Assembly (NCBI GenBank): GCA_030765605.1
Contig: JAVCCG010000093.1
Location: 13,315-77,314 of the forward strand
Direction of reading: 5' to 3'
Length of the DNA stretch: 64,000 bases
Source: Candidatus Alcyoniella australis
Lineage (GTDB): Bacteria; Lernaellota; Lernaellaia; JAVCCG01; Alcyoniellaceae
Positions 61,056 through 64,000 of this stretch are shown in pieces; within the stretch, counting starts at the first letter, position 1; every line of letters begins with the position of its first letter. Position numbers and translations under genes: made by a program. A model generated the notes under the pieces. The model was not told the DNA's origin. It ran no database searches and worked only from the letters and a program-made list of their open reading frames with translations.

Positions 61056-63539
61056 ATGGCAGGTGAACAATATCGGCATATCTTTCTTGCAGGTCCATCA
61101 AGCTCACAAGGATTCACCAATCCCATAAGTGGAGGCTCCCCTCCTCGATTGCCGTCGAGGGATAGATCCCGCCATAGCAGGCACTTGCAGCAACAACTTC
61201 TGCAAGCGTGGAAAGAAGCGGATAACCGTCAAGCAGTTTCTCATGCCGACAGGGATGGCGCCTACATTGAATTTGAAAGCTCACCCGGATTTGATCTTGT
61301 GGTACGAAGCCTTGAGCGTATTGGCTCTGGCATACGGCTTCTTAATGTTAGAAAGGAGGGGACAGGGACCGATAAGCGTACACTTGCTACAGTCTATGTA
61401 CCTTACAACAAACGCGGATATTTTTTAAGAAAAATTATAGCTTATGCCAAAGAGGACACAAAAAGTGGTAAGCCGAAAAACGCAAAGCTAATTGAGAGTA
61501 TCTCAGACATTCGTCATGCCGTTCTCGAGTCTTTCTGGCGTTCTGATGAACGTGGCATGATCCCTGGCGATATTCGAGAATGGACGGAAGCATGGATCAG
61601 TAGTGATTCTGAAAAAATTGTAACCCGTTTTCATATCTTGCTAAGCAATCTTCAGATAGAACAGACAAAGGGAACACTTAAATTCCCTGAAAGAACGGTA
61701 AAACTAATTCTAGCCAACCGACATCAATTGGAACAGATTGTAGAACTTTCGGATGATTTAGCTGAGTTCCGTGCGGCCAAAGAAGTAGCATCGGCTATTA
61801 TCGATCTTCAAAACCAAGATCAAGTGCAGCTTGTTCAAGATCTTTTAAGCCGAACTCGTTTCCGACAAAATGCGGAAAATTGCGTATGCATTCTCGATAC
61901 AGGCGTGAACAACGGCCACTTGCTGATCAACCCGGTATTGGATAATGCCGACCTTCATTCTGCAAATCCGACCTGGGATATTAGCGATGATCGTGGCCAT
62001 GGCACTCTAATGGCTGGAATTATTTCCTATGGCGATCTTCTTTCCGTCTTAAACTCGAACGGTCCTTTGATTGTTGATCATTGTTTAGAGTCATCGAAAA
62101 TATTGCCTCCTCCTCCTGATCAAAATCCAAAAAAACTTTGGGGCGATATTACCTCACAAGGTATTAGCCGTGCAGAAATCCAGGCCCCTCAACGTAAGAG
62201 AATTTTCTGTATGGCTGTTACGTCGACAGATGATCGAGATCGCGGGCGCCCATCGTCTTGGTCTGCTATAATCGATAAACTTACATCTGGATATGAAGAT
62301 GACACATATCGTTTTATCATCATTAGTGCTGGGAATGTTGATAATCCCGACAACTGGCGAAACTACCCAGAAGACAATCTCACAAATGAAGTCCATGATC
62401 CCGGCCAAGCATGGAACGCATTAACGGTTGGCTCATTTACTGAAAAAGACCGGATCAATGATCCGATGATGGGCGACTATGCTCCAATCGCACCCAATGG
62501 CGGGCTTTCTCCCTACAGCACAACGTCAACCTCTTGGCCAACTCGAAAATGGCCGATTAAACCGGATGTTGTTTTTGAGGGTGGTAACGTGGCTCGAGGA
62601 CCGAACAATTCAATATACGCTCATGATGACCTTCAATTATTGTCGACCTCTTACAAGCCTCACATAGTCCAGTTCAGCAGATTTAATGCGACGAGCGCCT
62701 CTGCAGCGCTCGCAGCTTGGATGTGTGCTAAAATACAAACCGAATATCCGGAAGCTTGGCCTGAAACGATTAGAGCATTGATCGTGCATACTGCTGAATG
62801 GACCGCAACCATGAAAAGTCAATTTCTTCCAAACAATTATTCCAACCGAAAGAAAGACTATGCAAAGTTATTAAGAATATGTGGCTATGGCGTGCCTGAT
62901 CTTGAAAGAGCCCTTTACTGCGCGTCTAATTCTTTGACATTGATTGCTCAAGCAGAGTTACAACCATTTGATAAAAGCGAGTCCGGTGGATATATAACGC
63001 GTGATATGCATCTTTATCGCCTTCCTTGGCCAACTGACATCCTTGAGAATCTTGGAGGAACTCAGGTGCAAATGCGGGTTACTCTTTCTTATTTTATTGA
63101 GCCGGGTCCAGGGGAAGTTGGTTGGGATGACCGATATAGATATCCGTCACATTCACTTCGGTTTGCAGTTAATAGCCCCGGAGAGCTAGAAGATGCCTTT
63201 ATAAAAAGGATAAATAAACAGGCGTGGGATGAAGATGGAGGACACCCAGGTACTACAGGCCCAACAGATAAATGGGTCATTGGTGACGCAAGAAATGTTG
63301 GATCAATCCATTCCGATATTTGGAAAGGAACGGCGGCAGATCTTGCTGATTCCAGAATGGTTGCAATTTATCCAAATGTTGGGTGGTGGAGAGAGCGACA
63401 TCATTTGAATCGCTGGGACAAAAGGTGCAGGTATTCGTTAATTATATCGATAGTTACCCCTGAACAGGCTGCGGATATCTATATTGCGGTTGCTCAGCAA
63501 ATTGGAGTGGCAATCCCTATAAAGGTTTCGGTGGAATGA
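61056..63539 (+). CDS. ietS: Subtilisin-like (S8) protease, IetS-like defence component
   Basis: An 827-residue cytoplasmic S8 protease (no signal peptide). The triad is D281 (C-I-L-D-T-G-V), H315 (R-G-H-G-T-L-M-A-G) and S547 (A-T-S-A-S-A-A). The usual Gly before Thr-Ser is Ala here, a variation seen in non-secreted relatives. About 270 residues precede the catalytic domain and may receive the ATPase signal; about 250 follow it. The AAA ATPase gene lies six bases upstream. IetAS systems protect against phages, presumably by triggering proteolysis in the infected cell. Codon use is AT-rich, so the pair was probably acquired by transfer. Confidence 0.85.
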   Translation: MAGEQYRHIFLAGPSSSQGFTNPISGGSPPRLPSRDRSRHSRHLQQQLLQAWKEADNRQAVSHADRDGAYIEFESSPGFDLVVRSLERIGSGIRLLNVRKEGTGTDKRTLATVYVPYNKRGYFLRKIIAYAKEDTKSGKPKNAKLIESISDIRHAVLESFWRSDERGMIPGDIREWTEAWISSDSEKIVTRFHILLSNLQIEQTKGTLKFPERTVKLILANRHQLEQIVELSDDLAEFRAAKEVASAIIDLQNQDQVQLVQDLLSRTRFRQNAENCVCILDTGVNNGHLLINPVLDNADLHSANPTWDISDDRGHGTLMAGIISYGDLLSVLNSNGPLIVDHCLESSKILPPPPDQNPKKLWGDITSQGISRAEIQAPQRKRIFCMAVTSTDDRDRGRPSSWSAIIDKLTSGYEDDTYRFIIISAGNVDNPDNWRNYPEDNLTNEVHDPGQAWNALTVGSFTEKDRINDPMMGDYAPIAPNGGLSPYSTTSTSWPTRKWPIKPDVVFEGGNVARGPNNSIYAHDDLQLLSTSYKPHIVQFSRFNATSASAALAAWMCAKIQTEYPEAWPETIRALIVHTAEWTATMKSQFLPNNYSNRKKDYAKLLRICGYGVPDLERALYCASNSLTLIAQAELQPFDKSESGGYITRDMHLYRLPWPTDILENLGGTQVQMRVTLSYFIEPGPGEVGWDDRYRYPSHSLRFAVNSPGELEDAFIKRINKQAWDEDGGHPGTTGPTDKWVIGDARNVGSIHSDIWKGTAADLADSRMVAIYPNVGWWRERHHLNRWDKRCRYSLIISIVTPEQAADIYIAVAQQIGVAIPIKVSVE

Positions 63540-63731
63540 TTTGCTGGGGAATATTAAGAACACCTATAACAGCGAGAATTAAGAGCCCCGACAGTTTGCA
63601 TTAGCGTGCTCTGTAGACACGCATTTGAACGGGTATATTGCTGGCCACCAAATATAACGTCTATCCTCGGAGAATTTAGTATAGGTGGCAAGACGCCTTT
63701 TAATAGATATTTTGAACTTATACATGATAAT

Positions 63732-63778
63732 GAATTCCGGGGACACAATGAATTCCGGGGACATGAATTCCAGGGACA
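63732..63778 (+). repeat. Three tandem GAATTCCGGGGACA units
   Basis: Units start at 63732, 63750 and 63765; the first two are identical and the third has GAATTCCAGGGACA. Spacers are AATG-type and T. Repeats of this sort often border small transposons. Confidence 0.75.
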
Positions 63779-63828
63779 CGATACTTAATTATTGCTTGTT
63801 GGATCAAGGTCTGTGAATAAGTATCGTG
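63777..63828. repeat. Inverted repeat CACGATACTTA ... TAAGTATCGTG
   Basis: Eleven bases at 63777-63787 are the exact reverse complement of 63818-63828, separated by 30 bases. They overlap the end of the third GAATTCC unit. They may be the end of a small element or a transposase recognition site. Confidence 0.65.
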
Positions 63829-63902
63829 CCCGTGTGCCCAGGGCCCTTTCTTCAACCGTTTCGTATGCTTCGCTGACCTGCCCCCAATCGCTGGTCCGGT
63901 TT

Positions 63903-64000
63903 CTAAGTTAGTCCAACCGCCCTTTTCGGGCTAGCGTTTTCCATTCCTTTCTTGCCCTGCGCCGCTGCGAATTCGACCGGCGTTAGATTGTTCAGGGCGC
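63903..64000 (-). mobile_element. IS3-family transposase, C-terminal remnant
   Basis: The last 98 bases, on the minus strand, encode A-L-N-N-L-T-P-V-E-F-A followed by a short basic tail ending in a TAG. L-x-N-L-T-P-x-E-F is the C-terminal signature of IS3-family integrase-type transposases. The rest of the gene lies beyond the window, so completeness is unknown. Confidence 0.75.

Larger units (their letters stand above)
63540..63902. other. Spacer between the ietS gene and the IS remnant
   Basis: About 190 AT-rich bases after ietS hold no gene. Then come three copies of GAATTCCGGGGACA (63732-63778) and the inverted repeat CACGATACTTA/TAAGTATCGTG. The region resembles the flank of mobile elements and is the likely right boundary of the island. 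Confidence 0.6.

Noticed and set aside
61129-61428. Additional ORF inside the protease gene
   Set aside because: It is in an alternative frame of ietS without its own ribosome site.

Overview
The window comes from a GC-rich Gram-negative bacterium. Outer-membrane-type beta-barrels, type IV pilin, lipobox lipoproteins and a PATAN/DUF4388 protein point to a deltaproteobacteria-like lineage. The long aspartate runs in exported proteins resemble those I associate with Lernaellota/Myxococcota-type genomes. This placement is inference; no rRNA is present.

Layout. 1-10.6 kb: the end of a radical SAM protein, a GT2 glycosyltransferase, an Fe-S/CCG-domain protein, a thioredoxin-fold protein, a TRAM-containing RNA m5U methyltransferase, an acyl-AMP ligase, a membrane-anchored propeller protein and two multi-spanning glycosyltransferases. 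10.6-20.8 kb: rimO coupled to a 2-hydroxyacyl-CoA-dehydratase-like gene, a damaged paralogue of the propeller protein, tRNA-Ser(UGA), a DUF2804-like protein, a PATAN/TPR protein and a response regulator. 20.8-28.7 kb: two Asp-rich lipoproteins (esterase, EEP phosphoesterase), an operon of two class III aminotransferase-fold proteins plus a zinc dehydrogenase (the second aminotransferase has lost its PLP lysine), and a Na/Pi transporter with a PhoU-like partner. 28.9-36.4 kb: an ECF sigma factor with an anti-sigma factor carrying a PrcB-like domain, then FG-GAP and amidase proteins ending in poly-Asp-CCG, and a pilin. 36.5-46.6 kb: ParA-like ATPase, Asp-rich lipoprotein, TlpA plus outer-membrane protein, SDR, M3-type metallopeptidase, a small barrel and a PilZ protein. 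46.6-54.2 kb: a compact unit encoding a 24-residue peptide, rnpB, RNase H, a zinc-ribbon protein, Nif3, tRNA(CAU), and the macromolecular synthesis operon rpsU-yqeY-dnaG-rpoD. 54.4-59.4 kb: a membrane protein, then a chagasin-type inhibitor followed by two tandem papain-like proteases with Asp-rich, Cys-ending tails. 59.4-64 kb: an AT-rich island with an AAA ATPase/subtilisin pair matching the IetAS anti-phage architecture, bounded by repeats and an IS3-type transposase remnant.

The most unusual theme is a shared C-terminal signature (Asp-rich spacer, then CCG, SCG or CCS at the last residues) on four exported proteins. It mirrors three N-terminal lipoproteins in which the Asp-rich spacer follows the lipobox cysteine. 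This suggests a surface-display or anchoring system with two polarities. Other candidates are the lysine-less aminotransferase partner, the inhibitor/protease cluster and the FNR-type-box/24-aa peptide/terminator unit.
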